Positions 51,342 to 59,511 of a stretch of 64,000 bases of DNA are shown piece by piece. Source of the DNA: UBA7430 sp002478765. GTDB taxonomy: Bacteria; Bacteroidota; Bacteroidia; Flavobacteriales; UBA7430. The notes beneath the pieces were generated by a model that saw only the letters and a list, made by a program, of their open reading frames with translations, ran no database searches and was not told the origin of the DNA. The DNA lies in the NCBI GenBank assembly GCA_943789355.1, contig CALSTU010000002.1, positions 62,001 through 126,000 on the forward strand, given 5' to 3'. Within the stretch, counting starts at the first letter, position 1, and each line of letters starts with the position of its first letter. The translations under genes were made by a program, and so were the position numbers.

Positions 51342-52559
51342 TCATTCAGAATTAGATTCAAGTTTACCGGCAATGAATCCAGTAGTCCAAGCAGCTTGAA
51401 AATTAAAACCTCCTGTAATACCATCAATATCCATAACTTCACCAGCAAAATATAGACCATTACAGACATTACTTTGTAGAGTTTTGAAATTAATATCGTC
51501 GAGACTTAGTCCTCCACAAGTAACAAACTCTTCTTTAAATGTGGTTTTTCCAGAAACCGCGTAAATATCATTTAAAAGTGTATTGATGAGCTTATTTTTA
51601 TTTTTATTTGACAAATCTAACCACAAGATATCCATCTCTATGTCTGCTTTATCTAATAAATAATACCACATTCTATTAGGCAAATTAAAGGGGTTGAGAT
51701 TTGAAATTTTTTTCTTGGGAGCCTTACCAAAGGACGTATTCAATATTTCATGAGCTTGAGACTCGCTTTTAACCGACAACCAATTGATTTGAACCTGAAA
51801 CTGGTAATTTTTCTCATGAAGAAATCGAGCGCCCCAAGCAGATAATTTAAGTATTGCAGGACCACTCATCCCCCAGTGGGTCATAAGAACAGGCCCCTTA
51901 TATTCCAGTTTTGTACCTTGAATTCTGACCGTGGCTTCTTGAACGACTAGTCCCATAAGCTCCTTAACCGACTCCTTGGGCATATTAAAGGTGAATAAAG
52001 AAGGAATCGGGCTTATGATTGAATGACCGAGCTCACGTAACCAATCAAAACCACTATTTTTATGACTCCCTCCAGTAGCAATAATGACTTTATCAAAAAA
52101 GTATTGTGAGTCCCTGAGGTGAAGTGTATAACCTGAGGTTTCTTTATTCAATTTCTCAATAGGAGCTTTCTTATGTATTTGAATGTTCTTGGACCTAGCT
52201 TCGAATAAAAAACAATCTATAATCGTTTGGGAATCATCAGTGACAGGAAACATTCGTCCATCAGATTCCGTTTTAAGAACAACTCCCCTTTTGGAAAACC
52301 AAGCTACAGTGTCCTTGGGCTGAAATTGATGAAAAGCTTTTTTTAACTGCCTTGAACCTCTAGGGTACGATTTTGAAAGTTGACTTACCTGAAAACATGC
52401 ATGCGTAACATTACACCGTCCACCGCCAGAAATTTTGACCTTAGACAACAACTTATCAGTCTTTTCAAAGATAATGACCTCTGCATTTGGGTGGTGTTCT
52501 TTAACGGAAAATGCAGAAAAAAAACCTGCTGCTCCGCCTCCAATTATGGCTACCTTCAT
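51342..52559 (-). CDS. HI0933/BaiN-type NAD(P)/FAD-dependent oxidoreductase
   Basis: A 405-residue flavoprotein of the HI0933 family. It shows the FAD Rossmann motif IIGGGAAGFFSAF at residues 4-16, the SGGGRCNVTHACF motif near 44 typical of this family, a second binding segment KVIIATGGSHKNSG near 158, and the C-terminal GLYFAGEVMDIDGITGGF near 370. The family is linked to bile-acid-like or aminoacetone oxidation in some annotations; the substrate is unknown. It is monocistronic. Confidence 0.9.
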   Translation of the reverse strand: MKVAIIGGGAAGFFSAFSVKEHHPNAEVIIFEKTDKLLSKVKISGGGRCNVTHACFQVSQLSKSYPRGSRQLKKAFHQFQPKDTVAWFSKRGVVLKTESDGRMFPVTDDSQTIIDCFLFEARSKNIQIHKKAPIEKLNKETSGYTLHLRDSQYFFDKVIIATGGSHKNSGFDWLRELGHSIISPIPSLFTFNMPKESVKELMGLVVQEATVRIQGTKLEYKGPVLMTHWGMSGPAILKLSAWGARFLHEKNYQFQVQINWLSVKSESQAHEILNTSFGKAPKKKISNLNPFNLPNRMWYYLLDKADIEMDILWLDLSNKNKNKLINTLLNDIYAVSGKTTFKEEFVTCGGLSLDDINFKTLQSNVCNGLYFAGEVMDIDGITGGFNFQAAWTTGFIAGKLESNSE

Positions 52560-52586
52560 AGAGCTAAGATAAAGATATGAAATAAA

Positions 52587-52612
52587 AAAACGACCACATA
52601 TGTGGTCGTTTT
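52587..52612. terminator. Terminator after typA
   Basis: AAAACGACCACAT directly followed by ATGTGGTCGTTTT is a perfect 26-bp palindrome, flanked on both strands by A/T runs. It lies 20 bp after the typA stop and just upstream of the HI0933 gene. Confidence 0.8.
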
Positions 52613-52632
52613 GATTCAGAAATATGTAAGTA

Positions 52633-54396
52633 CTATGATTTTATCTTTCTCATTCTGAGACTTGCTGGAGTAATCTCTAGGTATTCATCTTCACTTATAT
52701 ACTCCATTGATTCTTCCAAAGAAAATACAATTTTTGGTGCAATTTTCATTGCATCATCAGATCCTGACTTCCTCATGTTAGTCAATTGCTTACCTTTTAC
52801 TAAATTGACTTCCAAATCGTTGTCTCTAGAATGCTCTCCTACAACTTGTCCTTTATAAATAATGTCTGTTGGTGCAACGAAAAACCGCCCTCTATCCTGC
52901 AATCTATTGATGGCAAAACCGGTTGAAGCTCCTTGTTCCATAGATATTAATGACCCCTTCATTCTCGACGGGATTTCACCTTTGTATGCTAGAAACTCTC
53001 TGAAACGGTGCGTCATAATTGCCTGTCCAGAAGTTGCTGTTAACATATTATTTCTCAAACCTATCAAACCTCTTGATGGAATATCAAACTCAAGGTGTTG
53101 TAGATCTCCTTTTGGCTCCATTACAAGTAAATCACCTTTACGTTGAGTGACCAATTCGATAGCCTTACCTGAAAAATCTTCAGGAACATCAATCACCAAA
53201 GTTTCGTAGGGCTCACATTTAACACCATCAATCACTTTTTCAATAACCTGAGGTTTCCCAACCTGCAATTCATACCCTTCTCTTCGCATGGTCTCAATGA
53301 GAACTGACAAGTGAAGAATACCTCTACCGAAAACATTAAATTTATCTTCAGAATCAGTTGTTTCAACTCGTAGAGCTAGATTTTTTTCTGTCTCTTTAAA
53401 CAATCTATCCCTAAGGTGTCTAGAAGTCACAAACTTTCCTTCTTTACCAAAGAAGGGAGAATTATTGATGGTAAACAACATACTCATCGTTGGCTCATCT
53501 ACTGATATCCTTGGCATAGCATCCGGATTTTCTAAATCAGCGAGTGTGTCTCCAATTTCAAAATCATCCAAACCAATAACTGCACAAAGGTCTCCACTTC
53601 TGACTTTATCAACTTCAGTCCTTCCTAAACCTTCAAAAACGAACAACTCCTTAATTCGCACTTTTTTAGTAGCACCGTCTTTACACAGCATGTAATCTTT
53701 ACCTTTCTCTAAGTCACCTCGGAACACACGACCGATAGCTATTCTACCTTTAAAACTCGAAAAGTCTAAAGACGTAATTTGCATTTGCGGTGTACCCTCA
53801 TGGTAAGGAGCCTCAGGTATTGTTTCTAAGACTGCATCCAGCAGAGGGATAATATTCTCGGTTGGTTTATGCCAATCAGTACTCATCCAACCCTGCTTAG
53901 AAGAGCCATAAATGGTCACAAAATCCAATTGATCTTCTGTTGCATCTAAGTTGAACATCAAATCAAATACTTGTTCTTGAACAATATCAGGCGTACAATT
54001 TTCTTTATCTACCTTATTCACGACTACAATAGGCTTGAGTCCTAGTGAAATCGCTTTACTTAAAACAAAACGTGTTTGAGGCATAGCTCCTTCAAAAGCA
54101 TCAACTAAAAGAAGAACTCCATCTGCCATTTTCAAAACACGCTCAACTTCCCCACCAAAATCGGCGTGACCGGGAGTATCCAAAATGTTAATTTTAACAC
54201 CTTTGTAATTGGCAGCAACATTCTTAGATAGAATGGTTATTCCACGTTCCCTTTCTAAATCATTATTATCAAGAATGAGTTCACCGGTATCTTTTCTGGG
54301 ATCCATGATTTGACATTCGTGAATGATTTTGTCAACTAAAGTAGTTTTACCGTGGTCAACGTGAGCTATAATAGCTATGTTACGTATTGATTTCAT
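52633..54396 (-). CDS. typA: Ribosome-associated GTPase TypA/BipA
   Basis: A 587-residue translational GTPase related to EF-G, acting in ribosome assembly and stress response. It has G1 AHVDHGKTT near residue 11, G2 region RGITI, G3 DTPGHADFGGE near 70, G4 NKVD near 125, and the C-terminal TypA-specific part (PSRGLIGLRN, TSGQAIMTHRF, KGQVVGEHSRDNDLEVNLVKGKQ broken at G). The length is slightly short of the 600-residue norm. The frame also has a TTG two codons upstream (54402), but the ATG at 54396 gives the usual MKSIRNIAIIAHVDHGK start. Confidence 0.95.
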   Translation of the reverse strand: MKSIRNIAIIAHVDHGKTTLVDKIIHECQIMDPRKDTGELILDNNDLERERGITILSKNVAANYKGVKINILDTPGHADFGGEVERVLKMADGVLLLVDAFEGAMPQTRFVLSKAISLGLKPIVVVNKVDKENCTPDIVQEQVFDLMFNLDATEDQLDFVTIYGSSKQGWMSTDWHKPTENIIPLLDAVLETIPEAPYHEGTPQMQITSLDFSSFKGRIAIGRVFRGDLEKGKDYMLCKDGATKKVRIKELFVFEGLGRTEVDKVRSGDLCAVIGLDDFEIGDTLADLENPDAMPRISVDEPTMSMLFTINNSPFFGKEGKFVTSRHLRDRLFKETEKNLALRVETTDSEDKFNVFGRGILHLSVLIETMRREGYELQVGKPQVIEKVIDGVKCEPYETLVIDVPEDFSGKAIELVTQRKGDLLVMEPKGDLQHLEFDIPSRGLIGLRNNMLTATSGQAIMTHRFREFLAYKGEIPSRMKGSLISMEQGASTGFAINRLQDRGRFFVAPTDIIYKGQVVGEHSRDNDLEVNLVKGKQLTNMRKSGSDDAMKIAPKIVFSLEESMEYISEDEYLEITPASLRMRKIKS

Positions 54397-54543
54397 CGTC
54401 AAAATTTAAGGTGCGAAATTACACAGAATAAATGACTAGCAGACATTAAATAGTACTTATTTGTAAGAATAACAACTTAAGGATAAAACAGGATCTCTTT
54501 TGTTAGAATAAGTGTAGGGTTAAAGGTCGCTGTTCGTTCACAA

Positions 54544-55215
54544 TCAATAAGACTCTTGGGCCAAAATCAAGTCAATGATGTACTTGTTTTGTAGCGAAAA
54601 ACTTAGAAGAGAATTAACGCCCTCCAACTCCATTTTTCTACAAATACTAAAACGGTGATTCTGAACTGTTTTACCACTTAAAAAAAGTTTTTCAGCAATC
54701 TCATTTGTACTCTTATTGTCTGAGATGTATCTTAAGACCTTTTTTTCAGCATCTGTAAGCATATTAATGTACTTGATTATATTGCTTCTCAAGCCATCTT
54801 TTCTGTTGTTGTAAAAACCCATTATATGGGGTGATACAAACAACTCACCTCGAATAACGGCTTTGATACAATTAACGATATCTGTAGATGCGTTATCTTT
54901 TAAAACATAACCTGAAACACCGTAATCGAGAGCTAGGTTAAATATGGCTTCATTTTTATACATGGTAAGTACAATCACCTTAGTCTCTAAATTTAATTCT
55001 TTGATTTTACGTGTCACTTTAATGCCGTCTAATCCGGGCATAGCAATATCTAAAATCGAAATATGAGGTTTGTTGATGGAAATCATTTCTAGGGCTTGTT
55101 CGCCATTGGAAGCTACATAATCAACTCGCATTCCCTCACTAGATTCTATAATAGAAACCAAACCTAATAAGAATATGGGATGATCATCGGCTATCAATAT
55201 TTTTATTTCATTCAT
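54544..55215 (-). CDS. NarL/FixJ-type response regulator
   Basis: A 223-residue regulator. The N-terminal receiver domain has IADDHPIFLLGL (acidic pocket near residues 9-10), the phospho-acceptor Asp in ISILDIAMPGLDG near 55, T in VIVLTMYKNE near 84 and K in YVLKDNAST near 106. The C-terminal LuxR-type helix-turn-helix is LTDAEKKVLRYISDNKSTNE followed by IAEKLFLSGKTVQNH. No kinase is adjacent, so it is an orphan here. The two DISM kinases near 35-39 kb are possible partners, by inference only. Confidence 0.93.
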   Translation of the reverse strand: MNEIKILIADDHPIFLLGLVSIIESSEGMRVDYVASNGEQALEMISINKPHISILDIAMPGLDGIKVTRKIKELNLETKVIVLTMYKNEAIFNLALDYGVSGYVLKDNASTDIVNCIKAVIRGELFVSPHIMGFYNNRKDGLRSNIIKYINMLTDAEKKVLRYISDNKSTNEIAEKLFLSGKTVQNHRFSICRKMELEGVNSLLSFSLQNKYIIDLILAQESY

Positions 55216-55548
55216 AATTTATCATATTATTATTATTAAAGATAAAATACTGCTATACTATCACAAAAATGATTCTTCTATTAGAATAAAAATAACAAAA
55301 GTGTTGGGAAAATCACAAAAACAATCCATTTATATTAAACAGATGAACAACTATTTTTGTAATTGGAAAAAATAAGCAAGGAACGACTACGAAAATAATG
55401 TCCATTTAAAGTGTTTCTAACTCAGTTACATAATGAATTCGGTATCTTAAAAGGATAAATAACTGATCAAAGAAAATAAAAAAACCTATAAATATCAGAA
55501 TTTCAAGCAAATAGAATCAACCCACTAAAAAAGGACGAAAAACTGCAG
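55216..55548. other. Intergenic stretch upstream of the tRNA trio, nothing recognised
   Basis: About 330 very AT-rich bases between the divergent response regulator and the tRNA cluster. No open frame, repeat or hairpin of note was seen apart from the tRNA promoter at its right end. Confidence 0.5.
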
Positions 55549-55576
55549 TTTGTGAAAAAAATCTTTAATATATTCG
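55549..55576 (+). promoter_or_regulatory. Putative promoter of the tRNA-Thr/Tyr/Gly cluster
   Basis: TTTG (55549-55552), a 16-nt spacer and TATATTCG (55569-55576, one mismatch to TAnnTTTG) end 17 bp before tRNA-Thr. Spacing is one base short of the usual range. Confidence 0.5.
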
Positions 55577-55593
55577 CAGCCGAAATTAATTAA

Positions 55594-55667
55594 GCCGATG
55601 TAGCTCAGCTGGCTAGAGCAGCTGATTTGTAATCAGCAGGTCGTGGGTTCGAGTCCCTCCATCGGCT
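55594..55667 (+). tRNA. tRNA-Thr (TGT)
   Basis: A 74-nt cloverleaf. The acceptor stem GCCGATG pairs with CATCGGC. The anticodon arm CTGAT-TTGTAAT-CAG contains TGT, and GTTCGAGTC forms the T arm. CCA is not encoded. Confidence 0.95.
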
Positions 55668-55699
55668 CTTAGTTCTTTTTAGAATTTTTATTGTTTTGA

Positions 55700-55781
55700 G
55701 GTGGGATACTCAAGCGGTCAACGAGGGCAGACTGTAAATCTGCTGGCTTAGCCTTCGAAGGTTCGAATCCTTCTCCCACCA
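55700..55781 (+). tRNA. tRNA-Tyr (GTA)
   Basis: An 82-nt class II tRNA with a long variable arm (GCTGGCTTAGCCTTC region). The acceptor stem GGTGGGA pairs with TCCCACC. The anticodon loop CTGTAAA gives GTA. CCA is not encoded. Confidence 0.95.
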
Positions 55782-55792
55782 CAATAAAACAA

Positions 55793-55865
55793 GCGAGAGT
55801 AGCTCAATTGGTAGAGCGTCAGCCTTCCAAGCTGAGGGTTGCGAGTTCGAGTCTCGTCTCTCGCT
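55793..55865 (+). tRNA. tRNA-Gly (TCC)
   Basis: A 73-nt cloverleaf. The acceptor stem GCGAGAG pairs with CTCTCGC. The anticodon arm CAGCC-TTCCAAG-CTG contains TCC. CCA is not encoded. It closes the trio, 11 bp after tRNA-Tyr. Confidence 0.95.
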
Positions 55866-55866
55866 C

Positions 55867-55898
55867 AAGTCCCACAAAAATGTGGGACTTTTTTTTTG
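55867..55898 (+). terminator. Terminator of the tRNA trio
   Basis: AAGTCCCACA and TGTGGGACTT form a 10-bp stem around AAAA, followed by a T-run. It begins one base after tRNA-Gly. Confidence 0.9.
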
Positions 55899-55945
55899 AC
55901 CTTTTTTAAAATATTCTGAGTTTTAAAAATGCTGACCGAAATAGT

Positions 55946-57433
55946 CTACTCACTCTTTTTAGAAAACATTGAAAGAACTTTCCACTTTGAATTTTCTCTA
56001 AACTTTGATGAAGGTAACTTGACGGCTTTTACTCGAACTACATCGCCTAAGTTATACCCTTTAGATTCTGCAAAACTAAAATTGATGGGGACAGAGCCAA
56101 CGTAGTGTCCGTCGCTATCTTCTCTGATGTGATCTTCTACAACCTTGTATATCGTTCTTTTAGGTCGTTTATCTGATTTCTCAAAATGAAGTGCTTTATA
56201 CCTAACACCTTCATGGTTTGCAACCCTTTGAAGTTTTAAACTTACAAAGTCACCAACTTTAAGATTCTTATCTCCAAAAAACTTAAATGCACCATGAATA
56301 TCATCCGCAACAACGAACTCGGCTAGATCTTTGGCTAGATTCAACCCATAAATGATTCCATTCTGTGCTTTCCAATCCTCAAAAACGTAAGCAACAATCT
56401 CTTTAGACCTTCGATAACAATAGGTGAAAAAACTCAAATCGCGTTTTGCATTCTTGAACCAGGGCTCATTTGTAAAAGACAACCATTCTTCAGAGCTTTT
56501 CTTACCAAGTTCTCTGTGAGTATTCGTGATCGATTGATGTAATGATTTGGCTACAACAAATTCTTTCTCTTTGATTAGCAAGTAAAAGAGTTTGGTTTGC
56601 GAACGCAATAATTGGCCAGGGTTAGAATGACAAATAACCGTTTTGCATAATGCCTGTATTTTTCGATCCTGATCATCAATAATATCAGAAAGTAGCTCCC
56701 AGGCCAAATGCTCTTTACTCCTTTTTTTAAGGTAAGAAAGGATCGCTTTTTCGGCACTTTTAAAATCTTTCAATGTCAAATAAGACTTTGCCTTGTAGTA
56801 ATCAATGTAAGGGATATTGGTGTAGTGTTCTCCGACATAATCCAATTCCTCGAGCAATACATGAATGTCAGAAGAATTAGCCTCTTTTTGATTGGTGAGA
56901 TTCTTCGCAATTGTAAGAAGGAGTAACTCTCCCAGAGATGGCTTTTTCTCTCCCCCTTCATTTATCGCTTCAAAATGATTTGCCGGTAGGTGACGTACTC
57001 GATTCTTGATAAGAATTTTGATGTATGAATCATTAAATTCTTTGGACTCAAGTACAGAGCTTACTATAAATGTAAATAGGCTGGTGCCGGCAGGTAAATT
57101 AACATGATTAATTAAATTATAGAGCTGATCAAAAACTTCGGAAGGTGCTTCAGAACGAGTTAACTCTTTGATGAACTTCCCGACTTGCCACATGATATTT
57201 TCATGAATAACAGAATGCCGATCAGGAATATTTAATGCATAAAACTCATTCAAATAGTTGAAAAAGGACTCCGATTGCACCAGGTAACAATTCTTTTGTA
57301 GAAGATCTGTGAGGACACGTGCTAAATCGTGCTTTACTAGACTTTGGTCCGGTTTAGCTTTCAAACGCACTTTCGCCATTTCATAGGCTTGAAAAATATC
57401 TCCCTCTCTTCTCAGTTCGTCAATCACAGACAT
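55946..57433 (-). CDS. TPR protein with C-terminal S1/CSD-like OB domains (TOTE/DUF7017-like)
   Basis: A 495-residue soluble protein, mostly helical for 340 residues, with a TPR-like opening (VIDELRREGDIFQAYEMAKV, KPDQSLVKHDLARVL) that resembles DUF7017. The C-terminal 150 residues look like two small beta-barrel (OB/cold-shock-like) units: NGIIYGLNLAKDLAEFVVAD with LKVGDFVSLKLQRV, then YKVVEDHIREDSDGHYVGSV with YNLGDVVRVKAVKL. The TPR-plus-OB order resembles the S1/CSD-bearing component of TOTE conflict systems, but no TOTE primase, helicase or nuclease is nearby. The assignment is from pattern memory. It is convergent with the tRNA trio and divergent from the DUF349 gene. Confidence 0.55.
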   Translation of the reverse strand: MSVIDELRREGDIFQAYEMAKVRLKAKPDQSLVKHDLARVLTDLLQKNCYLVQSESFFNYLNEFYALNIPDRHSVIHENIMWQVGKFIKELTRSEAPSEVFDQLYNLINHVNLPAGTSLFTFIVSSVLESKEFNDSYIKILIKNRVRHLPANHFEAINEGGEKKPSLGELLLLTIAKNLTNQKEANSSDIHVLLEELDYVGEHYTNIPYIDYYKAKSYLTLKDFKSAEKAILSYLKKRSKEHLAWELLSDIIDDQDRKIQALCKTVICHSNPGQLLRSQTKLFYLLIKEKEFVVAKSLHQSITNTHRELGKKSSEEWLSFTNEPWFKNAKRDLSFFTYCYRRSKEIVAYVFEDWKAQNGIIYGLNLAKDLAEFVVADDIHGAFKFFGDKNLKVGDFVSLKLQRVANHEGVRYKALHFEKSDKRPKRTIYKVVEDHIREDSDGHYVGSVPINFSFAESKGYNLGDVVRVKAVKLPSSKFRENSKWKVLSMFSKKSE

Positions 57434-57453
57434 AAAAACATCATTTAAGTCAG

Positions 57454-57482
57454 CAAATCTACGAAAAGCATTTGTACGGCAA
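57454..57482 (-). promoter_or_regulatory. Predicted promoter of the TPR/OB protein
   Basis: On the minus strand TTG (57482-57480), an 18-nt spacer and TAGATTTG (57461-57454) fit the consensus. The -7 element is 20 bp before the ATG at 57433. Confidence 0.6.
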
Positions 57483-57592
57483 CTTAATGAAGAAACTATC
57501 TTTCACAAGAGACCTTAACAAACAGACAAACAACTGACTTACATAATGTTGAAAAAACAATAGAGATTTATAAGCACGAAAAATCAAAGTTA

Positions 57593-57619
57593 TTTGAATA
57601 TGTTTAATTCATATATTTG
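57593..57619 (+). promoter_or_regulatory. Putative promoter of the DUF349 gene
   Basis: TATATTTG (57612-57619) matches TAnnTTTG. An upstream TTTG (57593-57596) gives a short 15-nt spacer. The ATG at 57645 follows 25 bp later. Confidence 0.4.
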
Positions 57620-57644
57620 CTATTCGTAAAATTAGATTAGTACC

Positions 57645-59471
57645 ATGGATACAGAAGAAACAATGATTACAGAGCCAATCGATGTTAAAAAAACCATCGA
57701 AATTGAAAAAAACGATGAGTCTTCGATAAACAACGAAATTATAGACTCTATTGATTTCACGAAACTTGATACCGAATCGTTAGTCTCTAAATTGAATTCC
57801 CTTCTTGATTCAAGCCCAATACAATCGATGAAGGCCCAAATAGATGAGGCTAAAAAAGTGTTTTACGATCGAAGTAACGATGCTTACAAAAAAGCCTTAG
57901 AAGCGTTTAAAGCTGAGCATGAAATTTCTGAATCAGACGAAGCTGAAAACTTTGAGTTCATTTATCCAGACACCGATTCATTTAAATCGGTTTTAAAAAA
58001 ATACAAAACCCTAAGAGATGCCTTTTACGGGGATTTAGATAAGCAAATGAAAAGCAATCTCAAGATTAAACTTGAGTTGATTCAAGAATTGAAAGGACTC
58101 ATCAATACCGATGAAAAAATAAAAGAAACTTTTGAGCATTTCAAAGCGATTCAAGAAAAGTGGAAACTGGTTGGACAAGTTCCAAAGTCTGAACTAGATA
58201 ATCTTTGGAAAACCTACCACCATCACGTAGAAAACTTTTTTGACTATTTGAGAATTAACAATGATCTAAGAGACATTGAATTCAAAAGAAATTTAGAGAA
58301 AAAGAATGCGCTCTGTGAAAAAGCTGAAAGTATTGTTGAAGAAGAAAACCTTGACTTATCTTTCGGTATTTTACAAGAACTGCATGAAGACTGGAAAGAA
58401 ACTGGTCCGGTTGGCAAAAATGACAGAGAGCCTATTTGGAAACGTTTTCAAGCTGCAACAAAACTAATTCACAAAAAGCGTAATGACTATTTTGAAAAAA
58501 GAAAAGAATCATTCGAGGTCCACTACCAATCAAAACTAGTACTTTGCGAAAAAGTAGAAGTCATCGACTACACAGCATTGACGCATCATAATAAGTGGCA
58601 AAAAAAATCTGATGAAGTCAAACAGCTAAGAGAAGATTGGAAAAAAATCGGTCCTATAAGTCGTGAACAAAATGATAAATCTTGGACAAGATTCATCTCA
58701 GCTATAAAAACATTCAACTCCAACAAAAACGACTTTTACAAACACCTAAAGCAAAATCAAAAAGATAATTTATCTGTAAAAATTGAAATAGTTAACCAAG
58801 CTGAAGCATTAACTGACAGCGAGGATTGGAAGGAAACAGCAAACACTTTGAAGAAATTACAAAGCGATTGGAAGAAGTCCGGTATGGCATCAAAAAAGGA
58901 ATCAGACCTTCTTTGGAACAGACTGAAAACTGCTTGCAATACGTTCTTTGATAACCTCAAGAAACAACAATCCATAGAAGATGAAAAGTTAACATCACAC
59001 CTAGAAGCAAAAAAAGGTTTTCTAGAAGAAGTGGGGGAATTTAAAAACTCTGGCGACACCAGGAAAGACGTTGAGACCATCAAAGGATTCATTAATTCAT
59101 GGAAAGACTTGGGGAGAGTTCCTCGGAAAAACATTAAATCTATTGAAGGTTCATTCCGAAAAATGATTGATTCGTATTTTGAACAATTAGACATTGATAA
59201 GGCAGAAAAACGAGACATTCAATTCAAAACTAAAATTGAATCTATTCTTGCTGAAGAGGATCCATCTAAATTGAGTGAAGAATTATACAAACTTCAACAA
59301 GAGTCTAAAAAGTGTAAAGATGAATTGACACTTCTAGAAAACAACATAAGCTTTTTCAAACATGCTAAAGACGATAACCCATTGCTTTTAGATGTCAAAA
59401 AAAATATAGACAAGCAAAAGGAAAAGCTTCTAGAGATTAAATCTAGAATGGATTTTGTAAAAAAATTATAA
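57645..59471 (+). CDS. DUF349 repeat protein
   Basis: A 608-residue, strongly charged helical protein with five DUF349 units, each with a W-x-x-x-G core: EKWKLVGQVPKSELDNLWKT near residue 173, DWKETGPVGKNDREPIWKRF near 248, DWKKIGPISREQNDKSWTRF near 330, DWKKSGMASKKESDLLWNRL near 408, and SWKDLGRVPRKNIKSIEGSF near 487. The N-terminal 80 residues are acidic and disordered; the C-terminus is a coiled coil. DUF349 proteins are abundant in Bacteroidota without a settled function. A terminator follows at once. Confidence 0.92.
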   Translation: MDTEETMITEPIDVKKTIEIEKNDESSINNEIIDSIDFTKLDTESLVSKLNSLLDSSPIQSMKAQIDEAKKVFYDRSNDAYKKALEAFKAEHEISESDEAENFEFIYPDTDSFKSVLKKYKTLRDAFYGDLDKQMKSNLKIKLELIQELKGLINTDEKIKETFEHFKAIQEKWKLVGQVPKSELDNLWKTYHHHVENFFDYLRINNDLRDIEFKRNLEKKNALCEKAESIVEEENLDLSFGILQELHEDWKETGPVGKNDREPIWKRFQAATKLIHKKRNDYFEKRKESFEVHYQSKLVLCEKVEVIDYTALTHHNKWQKKSDEVKQLREDWKKIGPISREQNDKSWTRFISAIKTFNSNKNDFYKHLKQNQKDNLSVKIEIVNQAEALTDSEDWKETANTLKKLQSDWKKSGMASKKESDLLWNRLKTACNTFFDNLKKQQSIEDEKLTSHLEAKKGFLEEVGEFKNSGDTRKDVETIKGFINSWKDLGRVPRKNIKSIEGSFRKMIDSYFEQLDIDKAEKRDIQFKTKIESILAEEDPSKLSEELYKLQQESKKCKDELTLLENNISFFKHAKDDNPLLLDVKKNIDKQKEKLLEIKSRMDFVKKL

Positions 59472-59478
59472 CACATCT

Positions 59479-59506
59479 AAGCATTCCAAATGGAATGCTT
59501 TTTTTT
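59479..59506 (+). terminator. Terminator between the DUF349 gene and uvrB
   Basis: AAGCATTCC and GGAATGCTT form a 9-bp stem around AAAT, followed by T8. The hairpin ends five bases before the uvrB ATG at 59512. Confidence 0.85.
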
Positions 59507-59511
59507 AAGAT

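Noticed and set aside
47632..57433. priA and the TPR/OB gene as parts of one TOTE-like defence island
   Set aside because: PriA here is a full-length housekeeping restart helicase in the usual chromosomal setting, and several unrelated genes lie between the two.
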